From positions 42,203 through 106,202 of the forward strand of contig JAGALQ010000040.1 of NCBI GenBank assembly GCA_017625095.1: a stretch of DNA of 64,000 nucleotides, written 5' to 3'. The translations under genes and the position numbers were made by a program. Shown here one piece after another: positions 45,177 through 51,870 of the stretch; position 1 is the first letter of the stretch, and each line of letters begins with the position of its first letter. The notes beneath the pieces are model-generated. The model saw nothing but the letters and a program-made list of their open reading frames with translations, made no database searches and was not told where the DNA came from. The stretch comes from Clostridia bacterium (GTDB taxonomy: Bacteria > Bacillota > Clostridia > Oscillospirales > Acutalibacteraceae).

Positions 45177-45983
45177 ATGAAAATCGGTTTTATAGGTGCA
45201 GGTAATCTTGCTACTGCGCTTGTTGGCGGTTCTTCGCAGTCTGATTTCTTCAGTCAGCATGAATTTTTTGCTTACGATTTGTATCAACCTAGCCTTGAAA
45301 GAATTTCTGCTTACGGTGTATCGGCTGTATCTGATGTATCAGAGCTTATTAACGTGAGTGATATTGTCATCCTTGCTGTCAAGCCTAAAGATTTTCCGTC
45401 ACTGCTTAAAGAGAATTCCGAAACATTCAAGGTAAATAATCTTTTTATTGTTTCGGTTGCTGCGGGTACTGAACTTGCATTCATTAGTTCTTTACTCGGT
45501 TATGATGCAAAACTTGCCAGGATTATGCCGAATATCAACGCCAAGGTTCGCGGTTCTGCAACTGCGGTCTTTGTTCAGGATAATGTTCCTGCCGCAGAAA
45601 AACAAACACTGATTGATTTTTGTAATTCGTTCGGCGGTACATTTGAAATGGATGAAAATCAGTTTGCTGTTTTCGGCGTTATAGGCGGTTGTTCTCCTGC
45701 TTTTAACTATATGTACATTGACCAGCTTGCACGCGCAGCTGTAAAGCTCGGTATGAATAAGGCTGTTGCACTCGAGGTTGCAGCCCAGGCTGTTAAAGGC
45801 AGCGCCGAAATGATACTCAGCAACGACGCTCATCCTTATGAGCTTGTTGACAGAGTCTGTTCACCGGGTGGCACAACAATTGAAGGTGTTACCGCCTTAC
45901 AGCAGAACGGATTTGAAAACGCAATTAATTCTGCAGTTGAAGCAGCGTACAATAAAGACTGCAAAATGAGAGCTAAAAAATAA
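45177..45983 (+). CDS. proC: Pyrroline-5-carboxylate reductase
   Basis: The 268-residue Rossmann reductase has the nucleotide motif GFIGAGNLATALVGG, VKPKDF and the C-terminal VCSPGGTTIEGV family motif. It makes proline from pyrroline-5-carboxylate. It lies 20 bp after mscL; both relate loosely to osmotic adaptation. Confidence 0.94.
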   Translation: MKIGFIGAGNLATALVGGSSQSDFFSQHEFFAYDLYQPSLERISAYGVSAVSDVSELINVSDIVILAVKPKDFPSLLKENSETFKVNNLFIVSVAAGTELAFISSLLGYDAKLARIMPNINAKVRGSATAVFVQDNVPAAEKQTLIDFCNSFGGTFEMDENQFAVFGVIGGCSPAFNYMYIDQLARAAVKLGMNKAVALEVAAQAVKGSAEMILSNDAHPYELVDRVCSPGGTTIEGVTALQQNGFENAINSAVEAAYNKDCKMRAKK

Positions 45984-46001
45984 CTGAAAGGTCGCAATTC
46001 A

Positions 46002-47393
46002 ATGAACATCATTACAATACGCGAGCTGTTCAAGAACACTGAACAGTATATTGATAAAGACATAGAGGTCTGTGGCTGGGTGCGCAGTGTGCGTGCATCC
46101 AAGGCTTTCGGCTTTATTGTGCTTAACGATGGCACATTTTTTGAGCCGCTTCAGGTTGTTTTCCACGATACAATGTCAAACTTTGAAGAGGTTTCAAAAC
46201 TCAATGTCGGTTCTGCACTTATCGTAAGAGGTAAGCTTGTTGCTACTCCTGAAGCTAAGCAGGCTTTTGAGATTCAGGCTGTTGAGGTTGAGGTTGAAGG
46301 CCCTTCAACACCCGATTATCCGCTTCAGAAGAAGCGCCACAGCCTTGAGTACCTTCGTACAATCTCACACCTCAGAGCACGTACAAACACATTCCAGGCT
46401 GTTTTCCGTGTCCGTTCACTTGTAGCTTTTGCAATTCACAGCTTCTTTATGGAGCGTAATTTTGTATATGTCCACACTCCCATCATTACAGGTAGTGACT
46501 GTGAGGGTGCAGGCGAGATGTTCAGAGTTTCCACACTCGATCCCGATAATCTTCCTATGACTGAAGACGGCAAGGTCGATTACAGTGAGGATTTCTTCGG
46601 AAAGCCCACAAACCTTACCGTAAGCGGTCAGCTCAACGGCGAAACCTATGCTATGGCTTTCCGCAATATCTACACTTTTGGACCTACTTTCCGTGCTGAA
46701 AATTCCAACACAACACGTCATGCTGCTGAGTTCTGGATGATTGAACCTGAAATTGCTTTTGCAGATCTTAGTGATGATATGCAGCTTGCTGAGGATATGC
46801 TTAAGTATGTTATCAACTATGTTCTTGAGCACGCTCCCGAAGAAATGAAATTCTTCGACAGCTTTATAGATAAGGGACTTCTTGAAAGACTTCATAACGT
46901 TGTCAATTCCGATTTCGGCAGAGTAACATATACAGAAGCTATTGAGATTCTTGAGAAGAATAACGATAAGTTTGATTATCCTGTTCACTGGGGCAGTGAT
47001 CTTCAGACTGAGCACGAGCGTTATCTTACAGAAACCGTGTTCAAGCGCCCTGTATTTGTTACCGATTATCCGAAGGAAATCAAGGCTTTCTATATGAAGC
47101 TCAATGAAGACGGCAAGACAGTTGCTGCTATGGACTGTCTTGTTCCCGGTATCGGTGAGATTATCGGCGGCAGCCAGAGAGAGGATGATTATGATAAGCT
47201 TGTAACCCGTATGAATGAGCTTGGCCTCAATCCCGATGATTATGATTTTTATCTTGATCTTCGCAAGTACGGCACAGCACGTCACGCAGGCTTCGGTCTC
47301 GGTTTTGAACGCTGCGTAATGTACCTCACAGGTATGTCGAATATCCGTGACGTTCTTCCTTTCCCGAGAACGGTTAATAATTGCGATATCTAA
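46002..47393 (+). CDS. asnS: Asparaginyl-tRNA synthetase
   Basis: The 463-residue class IIb synthetase has an N-terminal OB anticodon domain ([22 protein letters not shown]), motif 2 ([21 protein letters not shown]) region and motif 3 ([15 protein letters not shown]). No T-box leader is present; only 18 bp separate it from proC. Confidence 0.96.
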   Translation: MNIITIRELFKNTEQYIDKDIEVCGWVRSVRASKAFGFIVLNDGTFFEPLQVVFHDTMSNFEEVSKLNVGSALIVRGKLVATPEAKQAFEIQAVEVEVEGPSTPDYPLQKKRHSLEYLRTISHLRARTNTFQAVFRVRSLVAFAIHSFFMERNFVYVHTPIITGSDCEGAGEMFRVSTLDPDNLPMTEDGKVDYSEDFFGKPTNLTVSGQLNGETYAMAFRNIYTFGPTFRAENSNTTRHAAEFWMIEPEIAFADLSDDMQLAEDMLKYVINYVLEHAPEEMKFFDSFIDKGLLERLHNVVNSDFGRVTYTEAIEILEKNNDKFDYPVHWGSDLQTEHERYLTETVFKRPVFVTDYPKEIKAFYMKLNEDGKTVAAMDCLVPGIGEIIGGSQREDDYDKLVTRMNELGLNPDDYDFYLDLRKYGTARHAGFGLGFERCVMYLTGMSNIRDVLPFPRTVNNCDI

Positions 47394-47400
47394 TAATTTA

Positions 47401-47433
47401 TCGGAGCAGTTGGTTTGAATTCAGCTGCTCCGA
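47401..47433 (+). terminator. Hairpin terminator after asnS
   Basis: A 12-bp stem with one G-T pair (47401-47412 with 47422-47433). The tail is T-rich rather than a clean T-run. Confidence 0.65.
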
Positions 47434-47462
47434 AATTAATTTGATTATTTTTAAAAAAAGAC

Positions 47463-47491
47463 TTGATTTTTTATCTGATATAATGTAAAAT
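47463..47491 (+). promoter_or_regulatory. Promoter of tRNA-Ser
   Basis: TTGATT (47463-47468), 17 bp, TAAAAT (47486-47491), 17 bp before the tRNA 5' end; a TATAAT at 47479-47484 is an alternative -10. Confidence 0.5.
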
Positions 47492-47508
47492 ATTGAGCGT
47501 TGACTTAT

Positions 47509-47600
47509 GGAGAGTTGTCCGAGCTGGCCGAAGGAGCACGATTGGAAATCGTGTAAACGTCAAAAGCGTTTCGAGGGTTCGAATCCCTTGCTCTCCGCCA
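47509..47600 (+). tRNA. tRNA-Ser (anticodon GGA)
   Basis: The 92-nt gene has a seven-pair acceptor stem (GGAGAGT with GCTCTCC), anticodon loop TTGGAAA in a CACGA/TCGTG stem (anticodon GGA, reading UCC/UCU), the long variable arm expected of serine tRNAs, T-arm GGGTTCGAATCCC and an encoded CCA. Its last 16 bases recur twice downstream. Confidence 0.96.
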
Positions 47601-47606
47601 AAAAAG

Positions 47607-47638
47607 CAGATACACCCGCAGGGTGTGTCTGTTTTTTT
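47607..47638 (+). terminator. Intrinsic terminator of tRNA-Ser
   Basis: An 11-bp stem (47607-47617 with 47621-47631), a 3-nt loop and a seven-T run. Confidence 0.9.
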
Positions 47639-47643
47639 ATTTT

Positions 47644-47784
47644 GCAAGGGATTCGAAAGGGCGTAAAGAAAACTCTCCGGTGGAGAGTTTTTAGCCCGTC
47701 GCGTTGATGCCATTAAAAGTCTGTAGCCATAACGGGTTCGAAAAGATAGTTGCTTTCAGAAAAAACTACCCTTGCTCTCCGCCA
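47644..47784 (+). repeat. tRNA-tail-bounded non-coding unit A
   Basis: This 141-bp unit is nearly the same as unit B. It starts with GCAAGGGATTCGAA, the exact reverse complement of tRNA-Ser T-arm bases 47578-47591, and ends with a direct 16-bp copy of the tRNA tail (47769-47784, CCCTTGCTCTCCGCCA). Its ends can pair (GCAAGGG with CCCTTGC). Inside are a GGGC/GCCC helix (47659-47662 with 47694-47697) enclosing a terminator-like hairpin (47669-47678 with 47682-47691, T5 tail), and a GGGTTCGA block like a split T-arm. No credible coding frame is present. Confidence 0.85.
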
Positions 47785-47790
47785 AAAAAA

Positions 47791-47930
47791 GCAAGGGATT
47801 CGAAAGGGCGTAAAAAAACTCTCCGGTGGAGAGTTTTTAGCCCGTCGCGTTGATGCCATTAAAAGTCTGTAGCCATAATGGGTTCGAGATGGCAGTGGTT
47901 TTCAGAAAAAACTACCCTTGCTCTCCGCCA
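47791..47930 (+). repeat. tRNA-tail-bounded non-coding unit B
   Basis: The second copy (140 bp) starts six A's after unit A. It differs from A by one single-base indel and seven substitutions, all seven lying in the ~21-nt stretch just before the TTTTCAGAAAAAACTA block; the rest is identical. It ends with the third copy of the tRNA tail (47915-47930). The internal hairpin is 47815-47824 with 47828-47837. Confidence 0.85.
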
Positions 47931-47934
47931 GAAA

Positions 47935-47966
47935 CCATAAGAACTAAGGTTCTTGTGGCTTTTTTC
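47935..47966 (+). terminator. Terminator-like hairpin after unit B
   Basis: A 10-bp stem with one G-T pair (47935-47944 with 47949-47958), then CTTTTTTCTTTT. Confidence 0.75.
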
Positions 47967-48020
47967 TTTTACTTTTACACTAACTAAAATATACTCAAAC
48001 ACCAACTTCGACTACAAAAA

Positions 48021-48081
48021 GACGATGGCAGATAGAGGTTAAATATCTCTATGGTCGCCAAGAACATCCGTCACCGTCGTC
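48021..48081 (+). other. Possible structured non-coding segment
   Basis: GACGATGG (48021-48028) can pair with CCGTCGTC (48074-48081), and ATAGAG can pair with CTCTAT inside. It lies between the repeat units and the HNH promoter. No gene is seen in 47967-48084; whether this is a transcript or a chance dyad is unknown. Confidence 0.3.
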
Positions 48082-48084
48082 AGA

Positions 48085-48113
48085 TTGAAAAGTATTTTAA
48101 TATGTGATATAAT
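48085..48113 (+). promoter_or_regulatory. Promoter of the HNH endonuclease gene
   Basis: TTGAAA (48085-48090), 17 bp, TATAAT (48108-48113), 32 bp before the ATG. Confidence 0.65.
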
Positions 48114-48145
48114 TGTTAAAACATTTCTTAGGAGTATGAGTAGAT

Positions 48146-49072
48146 ATGGATATAATTTTCTGCAACATTGCTTATATGGAACACTATGATATTGAGGTAG
48201 TTGAAGAAACACCTAAGCATGGTGGTCAATATGTAATTGATACAGGTGATGCTCTTGAAAAGTACAACTTCCATGTTTGCGACGATGGAAAATGCAGAGG
48301 GTTTGTTGAAACAAAGTATCGTGACTCATATAAAAGTGGAAAACAACCTAATAGCATAAGAATTGAGAATATCAATCCTCTTTTTAAAAGCAAATCATCA
48401 ATTGATGGTGTAACTGTTGTTTTTTGTGCTCATTCAGATATTGAGAGAAAGACAGTTATTGTCGGTTGGTATAACAATGCAACTGTGTTTAGAAACAGAG
48501 ATAAATACAATGGTAGAGATTATAACTTGATGTGTGATAAAAAAGATGCACACATTCTTGATACAAACAATAGAACGTTTATTGTTCCTCGTGCCTCCCA
48601 AAGTGATTTTGGCTTCGGTCAGGCTAATGTATGGTATGCTAAAGAAGAAAAGGCTTCTGAGTACGTAAAAAGCGTTTTATGCTATATAAATAGTAAAGTA
48701 AATACCTTAATATTTTCAGAAGATACAATGCCACAAATTGTTCCTGAAGAATATGTTGAAAGTGGTATCGGAAAGAAAATAACTGTCAACAAATATGAGC
48801 GAAATACAAATGCAAGAAGAAAGTGTCTTGAAACTCAGGGGACAAAGTGCGTAATATGCGGTTTTGATGCTGAGAAAATATATGGAACAGAGTTTAAAAA
48901 CCGTATAGAAGTTCACCATATAGTTCCAATTAATGAAATCAAGTCAGATTATAAAGTTGACCCAACAAAGGATATTGTTCCAGTTTGCCCTAATTGTCAT
49001 ATGATGTTACATACTAAAATGAGTGACGGAAAATATCCAACAATCGAGTATCTGAAATCAGTGATTAAATAG
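48146..49072 (+). CDS. HNH endonuclease with unknown N-terminal domain
   Basis: The 308-residue protein ends in a complete HNH module: C-x2-C (CVICGFD), the HH pair in VHHIVPINE, and VCPNCHMMLH with a second C-x2-C. Residues 1-200 hold a separate domain (FCNIAYMEHYD, GGQYV, NFHVCDDGKCRGFVET) with a long alpha/beta region; in restriction-type HNH proteins such a domain often reads modified bases or sequence, but I cannot name this one. The gene has its own promoter and terminator. Its A-rich codons (many AAA, AAT, ATA) contrast with the synthetase upstream, hinting at transfer. No methyltransferase is near, so a modification-dependent role is an inference. Confidence 0.82.
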   Translation: MDIIFCNIAYMEHYDIEVVEETPKHGGQYVIDTGDALEKYNFHVCDDGKCRGFVETKYRDSYKSGKQPNSIRIENINPLFKSKSSIDGVTVVFCAHSDIERKTVIVGWYNNATVFRNRDKYNGRDYNLMCDKKDAHILDTNNRTFIVPRASQSDFGFGQANVWYAKEEKASEYVKSVLCYINSKVNTLIFSEDTMPQIVPEEYVESGIGKKITVNKYERNTNARRKCLETQGTKCVICGFDAEKIYGTEFKNRIEVHHIVPINEIKSDYKVDPTKDIVPVCPNCHMMLHTKMSDGKYPTIEYLKSVIK

Positions 49073-49083
49073 TGTAATAATAT

Positions 49084-49118
49084 GTGCGATGGGATATAAA
49101 ATCCTGTTGCACTTTCTC
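49084..49118 (+). terminator. Terminator after the HNH gene
   Basis: A 12-bp stem with three G-T pairs (49084-49095 with 49101-49112), then TTTCTCT. Confidence 0.6.
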
Positions 49119-49140
49119 TATTAGTAAGGAGTGATATATA

Positions 49141-49319
49141 ATGAAACAAGCAACACTTGAAGATTTATACTACTGGAATATAACCTAAATGAAACAAGCT
49201 TTGTTAGGGGTACTGAATATGGTAAATGTTTTGATAAAGTAACCGAGCTTTCAAAGTTCGTATGCAGTCAGTTGTCCGAAGAATACATAAATAAAATGAA
49301 TGAACTTGAATCAGCTTAA
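49141..49319 (+). pseudogene. Frameshifted small gene (DUF6809-like)
   Basis: After a good RBS (AAGGAGTG) an ATG opens MKQATLEDLYYWN and then meets TAA at 49186-49188. In another frame from 49182 the protein continues (NLNETSFVRGTEYGKC, KVTELSKFVCSQLSEEY) to a stop at 49317-49319. The joined ~59-residue product resembles short Firmicute proteins beginning LEDLYYGN and carrying an EYGK core (DUF6809 as I recall), often found on mobile elements. One frameshift is enough to explain it. Confidence 0.55.
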
Positions 49320-49398
49320 ATGATATTTTCATAGTGGATTTTTAGTAAAAATATGTTATAATCAATTTATAAAATTTATTTCAAAGGAATGATAAGTT

Positions 49399-49623
49399 AT
49401 TAAAAAGATAAAGTTATTGATTCTATCATTCGTTTTTATATGTTGTCTTGGTGGCTGCAACAGCAACGCAGCTTCCGTTGGAATAATCGGCGGAGCAGAT
49501 GGTCCGACTGCTGTTTTTGTCAGTTCCAATATAGATTGGTTACATATTTGCGGCTTAATTGTTGTGACGCTTACAATTATTTTATTTGCATTCTTTCTCT
49601 ATTTCCGAAAGAAAAAGAAATAA
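49399..49623 (+). CDS. Small lipoprotein with OadB-type GGADGPTA motif, apparent ATT start
   Basis: The reading frame gives a textbook lipoprotein signal, KKIKLLILSFVFICCLGGC, if translation starts at ATT 49399 with AAAGGA ten bases upstream. The only nearby ATG (49389) is out of frame and stops after four codons; TTG 49417 is possible but has no RBS. After the lipobox comes SVGIIGGADGPTAVFVSS, a motif of sodium-pumping decarboxylase beta subunits, then a membrane span and a KKKK end (74 residues). Many Firmicutes encode such tiny proteins with unknown role. ATT may be a true rare start or a mutated ATG. Confidence 0.55.
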   Translation: MKKIKLLILSFVFICCLGGCNSNAASVGIIGGADGPTAVFVSSNIDWLHICGLIVVTLTIILFAFFLYFRKKKK

Positions 49624-49664
49624 GTTCAACTAATTTTTTTAAAATTATTGAGGAGTATTCAGAT

Positions 49665-50303
49665 ATGAAAACATTTTTATTTCAGGGTGATTCAATAACC
49701 GATGCAGGTAGGGATGACGAAAATCAGGATAATTTCGGTCTGGGCTGCGGATATGCATTGCTTCTTGCATCTGATATTGAAAAGAATAATAAAGGTAAGA
49801 TTAAATTCATCAATCGCGGTAAAAGCGGAGACAGAATAACCGACGTTTATGCACGAATCAAGGAAGATATAATTAACTTAAAGCCTGACTATATGTCAAT
49901 TCTCATCGGCGTTAATGATGTTTCTCACGAGCTTACAATGGGTTGCGGTGTTACACCGAAAAAATTCGGGATGATTTATGAGCTGCTTATAGAAGAAATC
50001 AAGGAGAGCTTACCCGAAATCACGATTATAATTTTAGAGCCGTTTGTTTTAAAAGGCACTGCTACTGAAAAGTTATGGAACGATTTTAATTGCGAAGTCA
50101 GAAAGCTTGCGGATGTTTCAAAACAGATTGCGCAAAAATATAATTTGAAATTTGTTCCGCTTCAGGATAAATTTGATGAATTATCGTCAGACGGTGATAC
50201 AAGATACTGGAGCGTTGACGGTATTCATCCGACTTCTGCAGGACATCAGGTTATCAAAGAGGAATTGCAGAAAGCTATCGAGGAGTATATCTCTGTATTG
50301 TAA
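49665..50303 (+). CDS. SGNH/GDSL hydrolase, short form
   Basis: ATG 49665 follows GAGGAG by 9 bp; 212 residues. All SGNH blocks are seen: FQGDSITDAG (Ser), GKSGDRITD (Gly), GVNDVSHE (Asn) and VDGIHPTSAGH (Asp, His). This compact form resembles lysophospholipase L1 or acetylxylan-esterase-like enzymes. No signal peptide. It lacks the N-terminal domain of the SGNH protein at 4468 and is not its close copy. Confidence 0.88.
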   Translation: MKTFLFQGDSITDAGRDDENQDNFGLGCGYALLLASDIEKNNKGKIKFINRGKSGDRITDVYARIKEDIINLKPDYMSILIGVNDVSHELTMGCGVTPKKFGMIYELLIEEIKESLPEITIIILEPFVLKGTATEKLWNDFNCEVRKLADVSKQIAQKYNLKFVPLQDKFDELSSDGDTRYWSVDGIHPTSAGHQVIKEELQKAIEEYISVL

Positions 50304-50346
50304 TAAAGTTAGTTTTTCCGATTTTAGTTTTCTCGAACATATAATA

Positions 50347-50379
50347 AAGCGCAACGATTGAATTACCGTTGTGCTTTTT
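50347..50379 (+). terminator. Terminator after the SGNH gene
   Basis: A 10-bp stem with one G-T pair (50347-50356 with 50367-50376) and a T-run. Confidence 0.8.
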
Positions 50380-50436
50380 CAATAATTATTAAATATTAAT
50401 AAATTGTAAAATACAGTAGAGTTTTTACCTTTATTA

Positions 50437-50445
50437 TGATATAAT
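50437..50445 (+). promoter_or_regulatory. Extended -10 promoter of the DUF4474-like gene
   Basis: TGATATAAT (TG-N-TATAAT) about 73 bp before the GTG start; no good -35 is seen. Confidence 0.45.
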
Positions 50446-50517
50446 CCATAAATATGTGTTAAGAAAAATGTTTTTTTACGTTTAAGAGAAGATAATATTT
50501 TATTGGAGGTTTAAATC

Positions 50518-51735
50518 GTGTCTTTTAAAAGAATTTTTTCAATCATTTTGTCTGTTCTTATTGTTGTAACAGCTGTTTTGCCGACACTTGCTGAAAGCAG
50601 CGCACCTGAAGTTGATGTTGCTACGGACAGACCTGATACTCTGACTATGAGTGAGTACAAGTCTCAGCTTCGTGACGAAGGATTACCTATTATTACAACA
50701 GAGCAGTTTCTGGAGATTACGTCTTTCTTCAATACAATCTTCAGAATTCTCACCGGTCAGATTTTCTTCCCTCAGGAAAATTTTGAGGTAGAGTTTGATG
50801 ATTTGGTCGGCAACGCTTGTAATACAATTTATAATGATTGCGGCCTTGATATTGTAGCTCTTCTTTCAAGCATACCTGATTTTACTAAGCCTGCTCAGAT
50901 TGCAGCAAAGGTTTTTGACATCAATACCGATACAATTCGTGAAGAAATGTATGATAAGCGTGATGAAGCAAGAGCCAATAACGATGAGACAATGTATTAC
51001 GTATATTATTTCCTTGGTGCTTATCTTGCGATAATTGAAAAGTGTACCATATACAGTGTTCCTACTGATGATCCGGACGTTTATGAAGTTGAAGCGTTAA
51101 TTCATTTCAAAGACGGAACTACTGATTCGCTTGATACCGATATTTACATTAACATTGTAACAGGTGAATGTACAAATAATGACGGTAGCGGTCTTGCAGG
51201 AACAGGTTTTAACTATAATCTTCAGGAATCCTTGGTCTACGCAACGCTCGACAGCTGGATGAGAGAGTTCGGTTTCTGCGTTTTCTATGATATCGCTGCA
51301 AACTCTTTCCCGCTGCTTTGGCATTATGTAACTCGCAGATTTACTTTTGAATATGACGGTCTTGAGTGGATGATTCAGATCTGGAAAGGTAATTATCTTA
51401 TCACCAACGGTGCAGAAGTCGGTGTATACAACAGAGAGCCCGGATCATTAGGAACATTTTATAACTGTGCAACAAATGATCAGCTGATGGAAATGTCGCT
51501 TCAGGTCTATAATGGAGACGAATTGCTTGTTAATCAGGAGCCGCAGATGCATTGGTGGATTAACGGTTTCCAAATGGGCAGAAGACGTTATTCACCCAGT
51601 AAACTGACAATGAAATTCTCCATTGTTATGCCTGATGAAGAAATGCTTAACGCTTTCTGTGAATCAATGGATAACCACTATCGTCACGATGTAAGCTATG
51701 AGGTTGATGGCTTAAAGGTTAACGTTGTCTGGTAA
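50518..51735 (+). CDS. Secreted DUF4474-like protein
   Basis: The 405-residue protein has a signal peptide (about 1-25, ending TLAES) and starts at GTG 50518 with TGGAGGT upstream. The C-terminal half carries WMREFGFCVFYDIAANSFP, YDGLEWMIQIWKGNYL and NGAEVGVYNR, which I recognise as the DUF4474 domain of Clostridia (function unknown). Residues ~30-210 are helical and unassigned. It faces a secreted alpha/beta hydrolase gene. Confidence 0.78.
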   Translation: MSFKRIFSIILSVLIVVTAVLPTLAESSAPEVDVATDRPDTLTMSEYKSQLRDEGLPIITTEQFLEITSFFNTIFRILTGQIFFPQENFEVEFDDLVGNACNTIYNDCGLDIVALLSSIPDFTKPAQIAAKVFDINTDTIREEMYDKRDEARANNDETMYYVYYFLGAYLAIIEKCTIYSVPTDDPDVYEVEALIHFKDGTTDSLDTDIYINIVTGECTNNDGSGLAGTGFNYNLQESLVYATLDSWMREFGFCVFYDIAANSFPLLWHYVTRRFTFEYDGLEWMIQIWKGNYLITNGAEVGVYNREPGSLGTFYNCATNDQLMEMSLQVYNGDELLVNQEPQMHWWINGFQMGRRRYSPSKLTMKFSIVMPDEEMLNAFCESMDNHYRHDVSYEVDGLKVNVVW

Positions 51736-51753
51736 AACATAAATAATGAAACT

Positions 51754-51788
51754 AAAGTGCAATGGATTAAAATTCATTGCACTTTTTT
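51754..51788 (+). terminator. Terminator after the DUF4474-like gene
   Basis: An 11-bp stem (51754-51764 with 51775-51785) with a six-T run. Confidence 0.85.
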
Positions 51789-51819
51789 ATTCAGATTAAT
51801 TCAAAATGTTTAATGCTAT

Positions 51820-51853
51820 AAAAAAGGAACACAGTTAAATACTGTGTTCCTTT
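51820..51853 (-). terminator. Terminator after the alpha/beta hydrolase gene
   Basis: A 13-bp stem (51823-51835 with 51841-51853) with a six-T run on the minus strand. Confidence 0.88.
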
Positions 51854-51870
51854 AGGTTAATCTTTAATTC

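Noticed and set aside
46416-47285. 289-residue open frame on the minus strand inside asnS
   Set aside because: It is fully antisense to a highly conserved synthetase, has no RBS, and its odd composition is that of a reversed coding strand.
47507-47707. Open frames across the tRNA and repeat units
   Set aside because: They read through a tRNA and terminator hairpins and lack an RBS; the units are non-coding.
47585-47930. CRISPR array
   Set aside because: There are only two long tandem units separated by six A's, with no spacers and no cas genes.
47971-48145. Remnant of an integrase or phage gene
   Set aside because: Translation in all frames shows only short fragments without recognisable motifs.
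48136-48189. Short ATG frame overlapping the HNH gene start (possible leader peptide)
   Set aside because: 17 codons with no family resemblance; the RBS spacing suits either ATG, but the long conserved frame is the real gene.
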